From assembly GCA_050290225.1 (NCBI GenBank), contig JBNKHG010000040.1:1-32407 (forward strand): a stretch of 32,407 nt of DNA, in the 5' to 3' direction. The notes beneath the pieces were generated by a model. That model was not told where the DNA came from. It was given only the letters and a program-made list of their open reading frames with translations, and made no database searches. This stretch comes from JBNKHG01 sp050290225 (lineage in GTDB: Bacteria; Pseudomonadota; Gammaproteobacteria; Pseudomonadales; Cellvibrionaceae). Positions within the stretch are counted from its first letter, which is position 1. Each line of letters starts with the position of its first letter. The position numbers and the translations under genes are program-made. Shown here in pieces: positions 6,418-14,715 of this stretch.

Positions 6418-7257
6418 TTCGATCGCTTCGGGCGCCTGCAATATTCTTGTGTGTCCCAATCCCTGCGTCGTTTGCAGTGTCATGTTGGGTCGTTTTTTAA
6501 CGGACTGTGCTGAAACGGCATGGGGGACGATTTTGTCGTCCCGATCGTGAATCAGCAGCAGGGGTTGTTGCAGCGTTTCGAGCAATCGATACGGGTTGTC
6601 CCGGTGCAGCTGGTAGCCATACCGCCGTTCGAGCCACTTAATCAAGTTGTCAAACAGCCGAAAGGGGATGCCGTATTGCTGGAAGCTTTGATGCAAATAC
6701 TCTTCCAGTGTGAGTGCGGGGGCTACCAAAACTACGTCCGGGGTGAGTTTCTCTTTATGCATGGCATTGATGACCGCGCCTGCACCAAATGAGTGGGCAA
6801 TGATTTTTTCAACCGGCATATTGGCTTCGCCACGTAGGAAAGCACGCACCACATCGGTAAATTCGAAGTAGGTGGTGTAAGAGCCTTGCGAATCGCCATG
6901 GGCCGGGCCGTCAAATGTGATCGCCCGGTATCCGGCAGCTACGATAGGTTCGACAAATTTATGACCTTGGCTACCTCGGCCGTTCCAGCCATGAACGAAC
7001 AGCACACCGGGACCATCGCCCCAGTAACGGCAGGAGAGAGACCGGCCATGGAGCTGAAGGATAAAAGGTGTTCCCGACTCCCATACCGCTTTTTCATCGG
7101 GCCGCTGGCGTAGCGATCTGGGCCTGAAAAACAGGCGCAGTATCAAGCGTCCGGTGACGGCGGGGGTGAGTTGCCAAAGGCCTAAAAAGAGCCATCCTGC
7201 GATCTTAAAAAGCACGTTCGTGCTATTTGGTTTTGGCGAAAGGTATTGAGCGGCCAT
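6349..7257 (-). CDS. Alpha/beta hydrolase
   Basis: The 302-aa protein carries the whole fold signature: FVHGWNGRG (oxyanion loop, ~90-98), FDGPAHGDSQG after strand 4, the nucleophile elbow AHSFGAG (Ser ~157), the acid in HDRDDKIVP (~239) and the catalytic His in GLGHTRIL (~268). The N-terminal ~45 residues include a hydrophobic segment (IAGWLFLGLWQLTPAVTG) that may anchor it to the membrane. Such proteins are esterases or acyl hydrolases of unknown substrate. The TetR gene ends 32 bases upstream on the same strand, so the pair is probably one operon and the regulator likely senses a related molecule. Confidence 0.85.
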   Translation of the reverse strand: MAAQYLSPKPNSTNVLFKIAGWLFLGLWQLTPAVTGRLILRLFFRPRSLRQRPDEKAVWESGTPFILQLHGRSLSCRYWGDGPGVLFVHGWNGRGSQGHKFVEPIVAAGYRAITFDGPAHGDSQGSYTTYFEFTDVVRAFLRGEANMPVEKIIAHSFGAGAVINAMHKEKLTPDVVLVAPALTLEEYLHQSFQQYGIPFRLFDNLIKWLERRYGYQLHRDNPYRLLETLQQPLLLIHDRDDKIVPHAVSAQSVKKRPNMTLQTTQGLGHTRILQAPEAIESVMSHLIGTNQSQALQPDTCVA

Positions 7258-7289
7258 TGTTCTCTCCGTTGTTTGGGGTACCGGTACGG

Positions 7290-7871
7290 TTATTGGTAGG
7301 TGGTGATCAAGCGCTGGAGCGCTTCTTGTTGGCGCGTCCTGGGGTCTTCGCTGTTCAGCATCTTGTTAAACAGATTGAACCCCAACAGGAAAGAGTAGAG
7401 TTCGTAAGCAAATTGTTCGACATCGGCATCTGCACGAAAATCACCACTGTCGATAGCGGATTGTGCCAGGCGCTGAAGTGACCCCATCCACGCTTGTTGC
7501 TGGGCGATCACAAAGTCTCTGACCTTACCCGGTTTATCTTTGAATTCATTGGCGGCGGAGATAAAAATGCAGCCACCGGTAAGGGCGTCATTCCAGGCGT
7601 TCCAGTTCTTTACCAGGTGTTGAATCCGTTTGATACCGGTCTTGCTTTGTAGTGCCGGGACCAAGACAGAGTCGGCGAAGAGTTGACCGGCAAACTGTAA
7701 AATTTCAATCTGTAACGCCTCTTTGGATTGAAAGTGGGCATACAGGCCACTCTTTGAGAGACCGGCCGCTTTTGCCAGATTGCCGATGGTAACTTGTTCC
7801 AGTCCGACGCGGCTGGCCAGATCCAGGCCGGTCTTAAGAATGGATTTCTTTGTATCTTCGCCTTTGGTCAT
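7290..7871 (-). CDS. TetR/AcrR family transcriptional regulator
   Basis: The 193-aa protein has the N-terminal TetR helix-turn-helix at residues ~20-55 (VTIGNLAKAAGLSKSGLYAHF, then QSKEALQ), followed by an all-helical ligand-binding domain. A near C-terminal segment (YSFLLGFNLFNKML) is typical of one TetR C-terminal subfamily. It lies upstream of and in the same direction as the hydrolase gene. An ACGATCGT palindrome sits 16 bases before its start codon, suggesting autorepression of the operon. The inducer is unknown. Confidence 0.9.
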   Translation of the reverse strand: MTKGEDTKKSILKTGLDLASRVGLEQVTIGNLAKAAGLSKSGLYAHFQSKEALQIEILQFAGQLFADSVLVPALQSKTGIKRIQHLVKNWNAWNDALTGGCIFISAANEFKDKPGKVRDFVIAQQQAWMGSLQRLAQSAIDSGDFRADADVEQFAYELYSFLLGFNLFNKMLNSEDPRTRQQEALQRLITTYQ

Positions 7872-7883
7872 GTTAGTAAAAAT

Positions 7884-7897
7884 AGAACGATCGTGCT
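7884..7897. promoter_or_regulatory. Probable TetR operator upstream of the tetR-hydrolase operon
   Basis: AGAACGATCGTGCT has a perfect core palindrome ACGATCGT (7887-7894) and partly matching flanks. It lies between the tetR start codon and its likely promoter. The rest of the ~326-base gap (7872-8197) shows no convincing gene or RNA on either strand. Confidence 0.5.
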
Positions 7898-8197
7898 TTT
7901 ATGTCAAGCATACAGAAATCAAGTGAATGTTAAATGGGCGGATAGATCGCTTCGCGTTACAGCTACTCCACTCCCTACGGAAATAGTGATTTTGCGATGA
8001 AGCACAGCCGCTCTATAACAGAGAAGGTGGCCTCTCCACATGTCACCGCCTGCATGAGTGCCGGGAACGGACGCTTCACTGCAAGCATAAATGTGTATTG
8101 ATAAAGCTGGTTGGCACGGACTGGTGAGTGGTAGAAAGTCGGGCTGATATTGAAGTTTGGTCGTGGTATCTGAAACAAGCTCTGCTACTATTTAGCC

Positions 8198-8695
8198 ATG
8201 CAAAAACAGGTTCTCGTTACCCCTCTTTTGGATGAAGTAACTGCTGCATTTATGCAGCGTCGTGTATCCATCAATGTGGCATCCGCGAATGCAGATCGTG
8301 AGCCTGCGCTTTCACGTGCCTATGGTTGCCATGTATCTGATGACCGGACCCAGGTCACGCTGTTTTTATACCAACAGACAGCCGCGCAAGTGTTGCAGTG
8401 CATAGCATATACACGGTCAATTGCGGTGGTTTTCAGTAGACCCTCGACGCATGAAACGCTACAACTGAAAGGTAGCGATGCAACGTTAATCGAGGTCGCG
8501 GATTCGGACCGGGCTTCGGTTGACCTCTACCGGGCCTCCTTTGTCGAAGAGTTGCTGCAGATTGGATATTCACGTGAATTTGCTGCGGCCATGATGGAAC
8601 CTTACGCTGATCAGTTGGTCGGTGTCAGATTCAGACCCGATGCCGCCTTTATTGCAACGCCGGGCCCCCGGGCTGGCCAATCGCCGACACCATGA
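8198..8695 (+). CDS. Pyridoxamine-5'-phosphate-oxidase-like split-barrel protein
   Basis: The 165-aa protein begins with a helix, then SINVASANADREPALSRAYG, the first strands of an FMN-binding split barrel, followed by VTLFLYQQTAAQVLQ and IAVVFSRPSTHETLQLKG. These match pyridoxamine-oxidase-like proteins (~150 aa) rather than PdxH itself. Bound FMN, F420 or heme is possible. Its stop overlaps the next start (ATGA), so it is translationally coupled to a second protein of the same fold fused to GAF. The two may form a heteromeric sensor or flavoprotein. The last ~15 residues (TPGPRAGQSPTP) look disordered. Confidence 0.75.
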   Translation: MQKQVLVTPLLDEVTAAFMQRRVSINVASANADREPALSRAYGCHVSDDRTQVTLFLYQQTAAQVLQCIAYTRSIAVVFSRPSTHETLQLKGSDATLIEVADSDRASVDLYRASFVEELLQIGYSREFAAAMMEPYADQLVGVRFRPDAAFIATPGPRAGQSPTP

Positions 8696-10044
8696 CTGCA
8701 CCGCACACGATCACCCTGGAGAGCATTCGCGACTGCCTTGAGGGGGTTATACCTTCGGTCATTGCCACCTGCTCACCGGACGGGTTACCCAATATCGCCT
8801 ATCTCTCCCAGGTACACTTTGTAGACAATCGGCACGTGGCACTGTCGTTCCAGTTTTTTAACAAGACTCGCGAGAATATCCTGGCCAACCCACAGGCGGT
8901 GGTGCAAGTGGTTGACCACAATACGGCATCCCATTACCGCTTGTCCTTGCGTTATCTGCACACGGAAACCGAGGGTCCTTTGTTTGAAAAGATGAAGGGT
9001 AAATTGGCTGGAATCGCCTCACACACCGGTATGAGTAAGGTGTTCCGATTGCTCGGGGCAGATGTATACGAAGTGCTCAATATAGAGGGCATTCGCGGGA
9101 ACTGCTCGCTCTCCTATTTTCACACGTCCGGTCGATTGACAGCCCTCCGTGCCTGCTCCAGTCAACTGGCGAAGTGCGCTGATCTCGATACCCTGCTTGA
9201 CGAAACATTGGCTTGCCTGAATCAACATTTTTCTATCGATTATTCGATATTGTTGATGTTCGATAAGCTGCGTCAGCATCTCTATACCGTCACCAGCTTC
9301 GGGTATGAGAACTCAGGTATCGGTTCGGAGATACCGCTTGGCACGGGCATTATCGGTGTGGCTGCCCGCGAGAGGACGCCGATTCGCATCATGTATTCCA
9401 CCGGGGAGTACTCCTACAGTCGCGCACTACGCGACAATCTGCAGCGCGGTGGTGCCTTGACTCATATTGAGACGGAGATTCCCTTTCCCGGATTGAAAGC
9501 GCCCGGCAGTCAACTTGCGGTCCCCATCATCAGTAACGACGACCTGCTGGGTATTCTCTATGTTGAAAGTCCGCTGGATATGCGGTTTACCTATAAGGAC
9601 GAAGAGGCATTGCTGATTCTGGGTGAGCAGCTGGCGTTGGCATTTCGTCTGCTACAGCAGGTCCCCGAGACTTTATTGGAGAAACGTCGCCCGGAAACAC
9701 CGCTACCCGTACGAGTCGGCGAAGCGATGGTAATACGCCATTACAAGGTCGACAATAGCTGTTTTATTGACAATGATTATCTGATCAAAGGCGTGGCCGG
9801 CGCGATCTTCTGGAAGTTGCTGCGCGACTACTCCACCTTGAACCGGACGGATTTCAGCAACCGCGAGTTGCGTCTGGATCCCTCCATCGGTCTTCCCGAA
9901 ATTGGAGACAATCTTGAGGCGCGTCTGATCCTGTTGCAGAAGCGGCTGACTGAACGCAGCCACTGTCTGCGTATAGAAAAAACCGGACGCGGCCGTTTCC
10001 GATTACAAGTGGAACGACCGGTCCGATTGGAGGAGTCCGCCTAA
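8692..10044 (+). CDS. Split-barrel flavoprotein-like and GAF multidomain protein
   Basis: The 450-aa protein has three parts. Residues ~5-140 form a pyridoxamine-oxidase-like split barrel (IATCSPDGLPNIAYLSQVHF, then NKTRENILANPQAVVQV). Residues ~150-310 form a GAF domain (LDTLLDETLACLNQHF, IPLGTGIIGVAARERTPIRI, SQLAVPIISNDDLLGILYVE). Residues ~340-445 hold a mixed helix/strand tail that could be a winged helix (AIFWKLLRDYSTLNRTDFSNRELR) and ends RFRLQVERP. This is a plausible redox- or ligand-sensing transcription or signalling protein. It overlaps the previous gene by 4 bases. The hemerythrin gene converges from the other side, 18 bases away. Confidence 0.8.
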   Translation: MTAPHTITLESIRDCLEGVIPSVIATCSPDGLPNIAYLSQVHFVDNRHVALSFQFFNKTRENILANPQAVVQVVDHNTASHYRLSLRYLHTETEGPLFEKMKGKLAGIASHTGMSKVFRLLGADVYEVLNIEGIRGNCSLSYFHTSGRLTALRACSSQLAKCADLDTLLDETLACLNQHFSIDYSILLMFDKLRQHLYTVTSFGYENSGIGSEIPLGTGIIGVAARERTPIRIMYSTGEYSYSRALRDNLQRGGALTHIETEIPFPGLKAPGSQLAVPIISNDDLLGILYVESPLDMRFTYKDEEALLILGEQLALAFRLLQQVPETLLEKRRPETPLPVRVGEAMVIRHYKVDNSCFIDNDYLIKGVAGAIFWKLLRDYSTLNRTDFSNRELRLDPSIGLPEIGDNLEARLILLQKRLTERSHCLRIEKTGRGRFRLQVERPVRLEESA

Positions 10045-10062
10045 AGCTTGCAGCGTGAGGGC

Positions 10063-10767
10063 TCAGTTGAGTTCCCTGATTAACTTCTCCCAATCACGTG
10101 CATCCAGGTTTTGTTGCAGCATCTCCATGATCTGATGCACGGTAGCGTCCGGAGCCTGTTGTTTGATACTTCGCAACATGTTTGTACGCTCTGCAGGCGT
10201 TATATAAGGTAACATCCAGCGCAAAAAGACAGCGTTCAGATCTGCCGGTATCTCTGCTACCAATTCATGTTCAAGCTTGGTTAGCTCCTCGTCACTGTAG
10301 TATTCCCACAATAGCGGCATATTTTCGGTCTCTTCGGTGTGCATATGCTCAAAGTTTTCGGCGATAAACAGCGCCACTTGCCGATACAAGCCTGTCATTA
10401 ATACCGCCCTCATCTCCTGGCTGGCGAATTCAACTTGCAGGATGGTTTGCTCAATGTGCTGCATTTCCCGTTCGTGTGCCTCATGAGCGATGGCCGTTTT
10501 TTTGGATGAGCCGGGTTTATGCGCCTCCATGGCGTTGTGCAAAAAGTTGTTTTCGTGTTTCAGATGCGCCTTGCAGAGATAGAGTAATCCGCGTATTTGT
10601 GCCAGCACCGACTCCAGTGCCTGCTGATCCGTACTGTCTACCTTGCCTGCGTTCAACAACACTTCACACATGAAGGCTCGGATACCCTTGTGTACCGGAA
10701 GATAAAGATCGTGACGACCCTGGCTTATTGCAGGTGTGGCGTGTAAATCTGTCGTTACCATATCCAT
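10063..10767 (-). CDS. Hemerythrin-like (HHE) protein
   Basis: The 234-aa helical protein has the non-heme di-iron ligand set of the HHE fold: LPVHKGIR (H26), HLKHENNFLH (~69-78), HEAHEREMQHIE (~94-105) and FEHMHTEETENM (~138-149). About 80 residues follow the four-helix bundle (ITPAERTNMLRSIKQQAP region). Such proteins bind O2 or NO or sense redox state. Two ATGs are possible; AAAAGG sits 2 bases before the first (10767) and 8 bases before the second (10761), so the second fits spacing better. It follows the opposite order of the cytochrome c gene, which lies 20 bases downstream on the far side; here hemerythrin is the distal gene of the pair. Confidence 0.85.
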   Translation of the reverse strand: MDMVTTDLHATPAISQGRHDLYLPVHKGIRAFMCEVLLNAGKVDSTDQQALESVLAQIRGLLYLCKAHLKHENNFLHNAMEAHKPGSSKKTAIAHEAHEREMQHIEQTILQVEFASQEMRAVLMTGLYRQVALFIAENFEHMHTEETENMPLLWEYYSDEELTKLEHELVAEIPADLNAVFLRWMLPYITPAERTNMLRSIKQQAPDATVHQIMEMLQQNLDARDWEKLIRELN

Positions 10768-10787
10768 GACCTTTTCCCATTCAGCGG

Positions 10788-11294
10788 TTATTTTGCCGCC
10801 TGTTTTTTCGGCAGATTTTTGGGCATAAAATCATAATAGGGGGTACTCACCTGTTGGCCCGGTTCTGCATAGGCCGGTGCGCTGTTACCACTGGGTCCCA
10901 TCGAACGAACAAAAGCGTAGATTGCCCGTAAATCGTTATCCGTCATTTCACGCAGGCTGAACCAGGGCATGGGCGGGCGCATCGGTTCGCGTGCCAGGGT
11001 GAGCCACTGCTTCTCCGTGAGCCCCTGCAGGGTCAGGCGTAAGTTAGCCGGGTAGGTGGTTCCCCAGGGGCCTTGGAAACCCACTTGGTTACCGGTTAAC
11101 CACTCGGATTGCGGTATCTTGCCACCGGATTCGGGATAGCCCGGTGTATGACAGTCGTTACAGCCACTGGTGGCAATCAGGTACTGTCCGCGCTTAATCA
11201 GTTGGCTCTCTTCCGTTTCGCCTGCTAAAACGGTCACGCTGACACTGACTAGGAGCACGGCCATTCCGATGGTTTGTTTACGTATTGGTTTCAC
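10788..11294 (-). CDS. Periplasmic monoheme cytochrome c
   Basis: The 168-aa protein starts with a basic N-terminus and a hydrophobic stretch (IGMAVLLVSVSVTVLAG), a Sec signal cleaved near residue 25. CNDCH (~45-49) is the single heme c attachment motif. MRPPMPW (~107-113) supplies a candidate Met sixth ligand, and NDLRAIYAFVRSM is the usual last helix. It is an electron carrier in the periplasm. The hemerythrin gene begins 20 bases after its stop on the same strand, so cytochrome c is the first gene of a two-gene unit. A shared role in O2 or NO handling is inference. Confidence 0.9.
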   Translation of the reverse strand: MKPIRKQTIGMAVLLVSVSVTVLAGETEESQLIKRGQYLIATSGCNDCHTPGYPESGGKIPQSEWLTGNQVGFQGPWGTTYPANLRLTLQGLTEKQWLTLAREPMRPPMPWFSLREMTDNDLRAIYAFVRSMGPSGNSAPAYAEPGQQVSTPYYDFMPKNLPKKQAAK

Positions 11295-11693
11295 TTGAGT
11301 AGCCTCTTCGGGTTACGTTATTCGAATACATCGCACAGAAAAGGTACGATGCGGTATTTAAAAACCGATAAAACGGTGACAGCAAACATACTCGTGTCCG
11401 TTTTTTCAAGTAGCTAAAAGATTGCTAAGGAAATCTTAAATACTTCTTAAACGACGGTGATCACCGGTTGCGTGATATCTGCCGAGATTCGATCGATCAC
11501 GTTATGTTCGACGATAAAGCGATATACACAGGTTAGCGGGATAGTTACCCAAGTGTAGGTGCTTCTGGTCAAAGGGGTATTTCTGGATATCGCGCGCTAT
11601 CGGTACGATGGGGCAGGGGTGTCGCTACAAATCGATAGATCCCTCTCCGGCTGGTTTATTTAGCGTTTTAAAAGATATATAAAGGAACCGAAA
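11295..11693. other. Intergenic region between divergent cytochrome c and SLC13 genes
   Basis: About 400 bases with no convincing gene on either strand. It must hold the promoters of the cytochrome c/hemerythrin unit (leftward) and the permease (rightward). Stretches near 11415-11455 are AT-rich (AAATCTTAAATACTTCTTAA). I see no clear operator. Confidence 0.5.
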
Positions 11694-11696
11694 TTG

Positions 11697-13526
11697 ATGG
11701 AACTGCCCGCTCCGCCCGATCCCCATGGTCTTGCTGTACTGTTTTTGGTTGTGGTCGCCCTGGCCCTGTTTACCCGCGAGCGTATTCCCCTGGAAACTTC
11801 CAGCCTGGCCGTTTTAGTGCTACTGGCGGTGGCGTTTGAACTTTTTCCCTACCAGGCGGCGGCCGGGCAGATTCATGCCATCGATTTTTTTATGGGTTTT
11901 GGTCATGAGGCGCTGGTGGCCGTCTGTGCCTTGATGATTGCGGGGCAGGGATTGGTCAGGACCGGCGCATTGGAACCGGTTGGGCGTCAACTTGCGCGGT
12001 TGTGGACGGTAAGTCCCATGTTGTCGCTCTTGTTGACGCTGCTGATCGGCGCGCTGTTGAGCGCTTTTGTTAACAATGTACCGATCGTCGTACTGTTGCT
12101 GCCCATTCTGATCAGCGTCTCCCTGCGCAGTAACCGCCCCGCCTCTTCCATCCTCATGCCGATGGGCTTTGCCACCCTGGTTGGCGGTATGAGCACTACC
12201 ATCGGCACCTCCACCAATCTGCTGGTGGTTTCAGTGGCATCCGATATGGGCATAGCGCGCTTTAGTATGTTCCATTTCTTTCTTCCCGCCGCCATAGCGG
12301 GCGGATTGGCCATACTGTTTTTATGGCTGATTGCACCACGGTTGTTACCCCGTCGGGAGGGGTTGATGGAAGACACCTCGCCGCGTGTCTTTACCGCGCA
12401 ATTGAGCGTGGATGAAGAGAGTTTTGCCGCGGACAAGACATTGGCGGAACTGAATGAGGCGGTTGGCATGACCTTGAAGGTGATGCAGGTATACCGGGGT
12501 GAGAGTACCGCACTCACTCCCTTTCCCGATGTCGTCATCAGGCCGGGTGACCGTCTGGGCGTGAAGGATACGCCGGATAATCTGAAAGAAATGGAGACGG
12601 TGTTAGGTGCCAAGCTCTATACAGGCGATGTGCCGGTAGATGAAGAGCATCCGCTTCAGGATGAGGATCAGCAGTTGGCCGAGATTGTGGTGACCCAGGG
12701 ATCGTCGCTGGAAGGCAGCACCCTGTCGCGGCTTCGGTTTGCCGATTACTATCAACTGGCGACGTTGGCACTGCACCGGGCCGGCGCCGTGGTTCGAACC
12801 TTGCGTGAGGAAGTGGGGGATATTCGGCTCAACATCGGTGATGTGCTGCTGGTGCAAGGCAATCGCGAGCAGATTGCCAAATTAAAGCGCAGTGGCGAAT
12901 TGTTGGTGCTGGATGCCACCAGCGATCTTCCCAGCACCAAGCGGGCGCCGCTTGCATTGGCGATCATGGCCGCCGTCGTGCTGGTGGCGGCGCTGGGCCT
13001 ACTGCCTATCGCCATCAGCGCCGTTTGCGGTGTACTGCTGATGGTCAGTACGCGTTGTCTGAGCTGGCGCGATGCGGCACAGGCGTTGAATACTCAAGTG
13101 ATTTTGATTGTGGTAGCAAGTCTTGCGTTGGGTATGGCGCTCTCAAAAACCGGCGGGGCGGATTATCTGGCCCGGCTGTTTGTGAGTATCAGCGACGGCA
13201 GTTCTCCCACCGTCATGCTTAGCGGCTTGATGCTGTTGATGGCGGTTTTGACCAATATCGTTTCCAATAATGCGGCGGCGGTGATCGGTACCCCTATCGC
13301 TATCAGTATTGCGCAACAGTTGGGTTTATCCGCGGAGCCCTTTGTGTTGGCTGTATTGTTTGGCGCCAACATGAGCTATGCAACACCGATGGCGTATAAG
13401 ACTAATCTGCTGGTGATGAATGCCGGTGGCTATCAGTTTAATGATTTCGTACGTGTCGGTGCGCCGCTGACGCTGATTGTCTGGCTGGCGCTATCCTGGC
13501 TGTTGCCGATGCTGTATCTGGGTTGA
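11697..13526 (+). CDS. SLC13 (DASS/ArsB-NhaD type) permease with two RCK_C domains
   Basis: The ~609-aa inner-membrane protein has about five helices, then two TrkA-C/RCK_C domains (residues ~210-290, with PGDRLGVKDTPDNLKEME, and ~300-395, with IGDVLLVQGNREQIAKL), then further helices. The paired SLC13 motifs are visible: SAFVNNVPIVVLLLPI with TIGTSTNLLVV, and TNIVSNNAAAVIGTPIA with YATPMAYKTNLLVM. Proteins of this layout move dicarboxylates, sulfate or other anions with Na+ or H+. I prefer the ATG at 11697, with AAAGGA 10 bases upstream; a TTG at 11694 would add one residue. Substrate cannot be assigned. Sulfate or a C4 acid is possible. Confidence 0.9.
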   Translation: MELPAPPDPHGLAVLFLVVVALALFTRERIPLETSSLAVLVLLAVAFELFPYQAAAGQIHAIDFFMGFGHEALVAVCALMIAGQGLVRTGALEPVGRQLARLWTVSPMLSLLLTLLIGALLSAFVNNVPIVVLLLPILISVSLRSNRPASSILMPMGFATLVGGMSTTIGTSTNLLVVSVASDMGIARFSMFHFFLPAAIAGGLAILFLWLIAPRLLPRREGLMEDTSPRVFTAQLSVDEESFAADKTLAELNEAVGMTLKVMQVYRGESTALTPFPDVVIRPGDRLGVKDTPDNLKEMETVLGAKLYTGDVPVDEEHPLQDEDQQLAEIVVTQGSSLEGSTLSRLRFADYYQLATLALHRAGAVVRTLREEVGDIRLNIGDVLLVQGNREQIAKLKRSGELLVLDATSDLPSTKRAPLALAIMAAVVLVAALGLLPIAISAVCGVLLMVSTRCLSWRDAAQALNTQVILIVVASLALGMALSKTGGADYLARLFVSISDGSSPTVMLSGLMLLMAVLTNIVSNNAAAVIGTPIAISIAQQLGLSAEPFVLAVLFGANMSYATPMAYKTNLLVMNAGGYQFNDFVRVGAPLTLIVWLALSWLLPMLYLG

Positions 13527-13663
13527 ACTACGGGCTGGCCAATGGGTCAACGCTGGGCTTCCGCTTAGTGTTAACAGGCACTAAGTCGATTCAGTCTTCG
13601 GTTAATTGGATGAAGTGTTCTTGATCAGTGGGGGATGCGTGGTAACGCTGGTATTCTGAACAC

Positions 13664-13699
13664 ACAAAAAACCGGCCCCGCTATGGTAGGCGGGGCCGG
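13664..13699 (-). terminator. Rho-independent terminator of the PEP-CTERM gene
   Basis: On the minus strand a 10-bp GC stem (CCGGCCCCGC / GCGGGGCCGG, 13690-13699 with 13672-13681) is followed by a T6 run (complement of 13666-13671). It ends the PEP-CTERM transcript. In the other direction it also lies downstream of the permease and might work weakly. Confidence 0.85.
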
Positions 13700-13754
13700 A
13701 AATACCCAATCTAAATCACCTTAATGAGAACCACAACTATCGATTGGTCATGTC

Positions 13755-14384
13755 TCAGGCGATCTTTCTTCTAACGGCACCGAGGCCGGCCAGGCCCAAA
13801 CCGAACAGAGCCAATGACAGAGGTTCGGGAACATCAGTACCACCGCCACCGATATCGCCCGCTGTCAGGGTGAAGCGCAGCGTGTCCTGGCCCAGACCCC
13901 CTGACAAGTTTTTAATGGTGCCCGCGGTACTCAAAGACGCCCATTGCTGGGTAATACCGCAGGTGGCGCCACAGGTTACGTCATAGGTGCCGGCGTTTAA
14001 GCCGGTAAAAGTGACGCCCTGCCACCAGACAACCCCGCCGAACAGGTTCGGATCGGTCGATACGGGGAATTCATAGGTGAAACTCGGGTCGGCACTGATA
14101 TCCCAGAAAAAATTATTGGTGCCGTCAACCAAGCCGGTGGGTTTGACGCCGACGGGTGTGATATCGAAGGCTACCGTAGTCGGTCCGTAAACCACGTCGA
14201 CACCGGTTAATGTCAACGTGCCTTCGTTGACTGGTGTTCCGCCATGGCTATAAGAGCCGGTCCAGAAGGTTACTTCACCAGCGCTTGCGCCGGGCACATA
14301 GCCGATAGAGGTGGTGTGGGCAAACACCCCCATGGGCAGTGCCAGCATGAGTAGTAGCGAGAGTGTTGCTGTGCGTAGATTCAT
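13755..14384 (-). CDS. PEP-CTERM sorting-domain exoprotein
   Basis: The 209-aa protein has an N-terminal signal peptide (TLSLLLMLALPMGVFA, cleaved near residue 22) and a C-terminal PEP-CTERM signal: VPEP, a hydrophobic helix (LSLALFGLGLAGLGAV) and RRK. Such proteins are exported, then processed by an exosortase (EpsH/XrtA) linked to exopolysaccharide. No exosortase is in this window. The mature part is beta-rich, with a Cys pair (TCGATCGITQQW), and resembles no enzyme I know. A sigma-54-like promoter lies ~120 bases upstream, in keeping with the known PrsR/sigma-54 control of PEP-CTERM genes. It is monocistronic, with its own terminator. Confidence 0.92.
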   Translation of the reverse strand: MNLRTATLSLLLMLALPMGVFAHTTSIGYVPGASAGEVTFWTGSYSHGGTPVNEGTLTLTGVDVVYGPTTVAFDITPVGVKPTGLVDGTNNFFWDISADPSFTYEFPVSTDPNLFGGVVWWQGVTFTGLNAGTYDVTCGATCGITQQWASLSTAGTIKNLSGGLGQDTLRFTLTAGDIGGGGTDVPEPLSLALFGLGLAGLGAVRRKIA

Positions 14385-14503
14385 TTCCCTATCCTTGTTG
14401 TTGATTGAGTGTTGTGTGAGAAGATGTGGGCCCTGGCATCGCGCCCTGACCTGCTCTCCTCGAGATCAAACGACTGTAGATGTTATCGGTATTTGGTACT
14501 TAG

Positions 14504-14518
14504 GCATAAAATGTGCCA
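14504..14518 (-). promoter_or_regulatory. Sigma-54-type promoter of the PEP-CTERM gene
   Basis: On the minus strand the sequence reads TGGCAC-ATTTT-ATGC, matching the -24/-12 consensus TGGCAC-N5-TTGC with one mismatch and correct GG/GC spacing. It lies 120 bases upstream of the start codon, giving a leader of about 110 nt. The remaining 14385-14715 gap is AT-rich and shows no convincing gene; it would hold the activator sites. Confidence 0.6.
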
Positions 14519-14715
14519 CTCAATATTAAAATCGGCTAAAACACATTTAAAATCAATGGATAACAGGCGGCTCGTTGCTTCCGTTATGTGGTCTATTAAA
14601 TGTGATAAATGTCAGATTGTAAAAAAAGCCGACATTTTTTGCGAGACAGGATTGCTGAGGGTAAAGAAATATAACTGCAGGGTTTGCTCGGTAAAAGTGC
14701 CGTTCGATCGTCGGT

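Noticed and set aside
7975..8178. Minus-strand 67-aa frame in the tetR-PPOx gap
   Set aside because: No ribosome binding site seen and no recognisable sequence; probably chance.
11987..13372. Long antisense frames over the SLC13 gene
   Set aside because: Mirror frames of a GC-rich gene with no start signals or domains.
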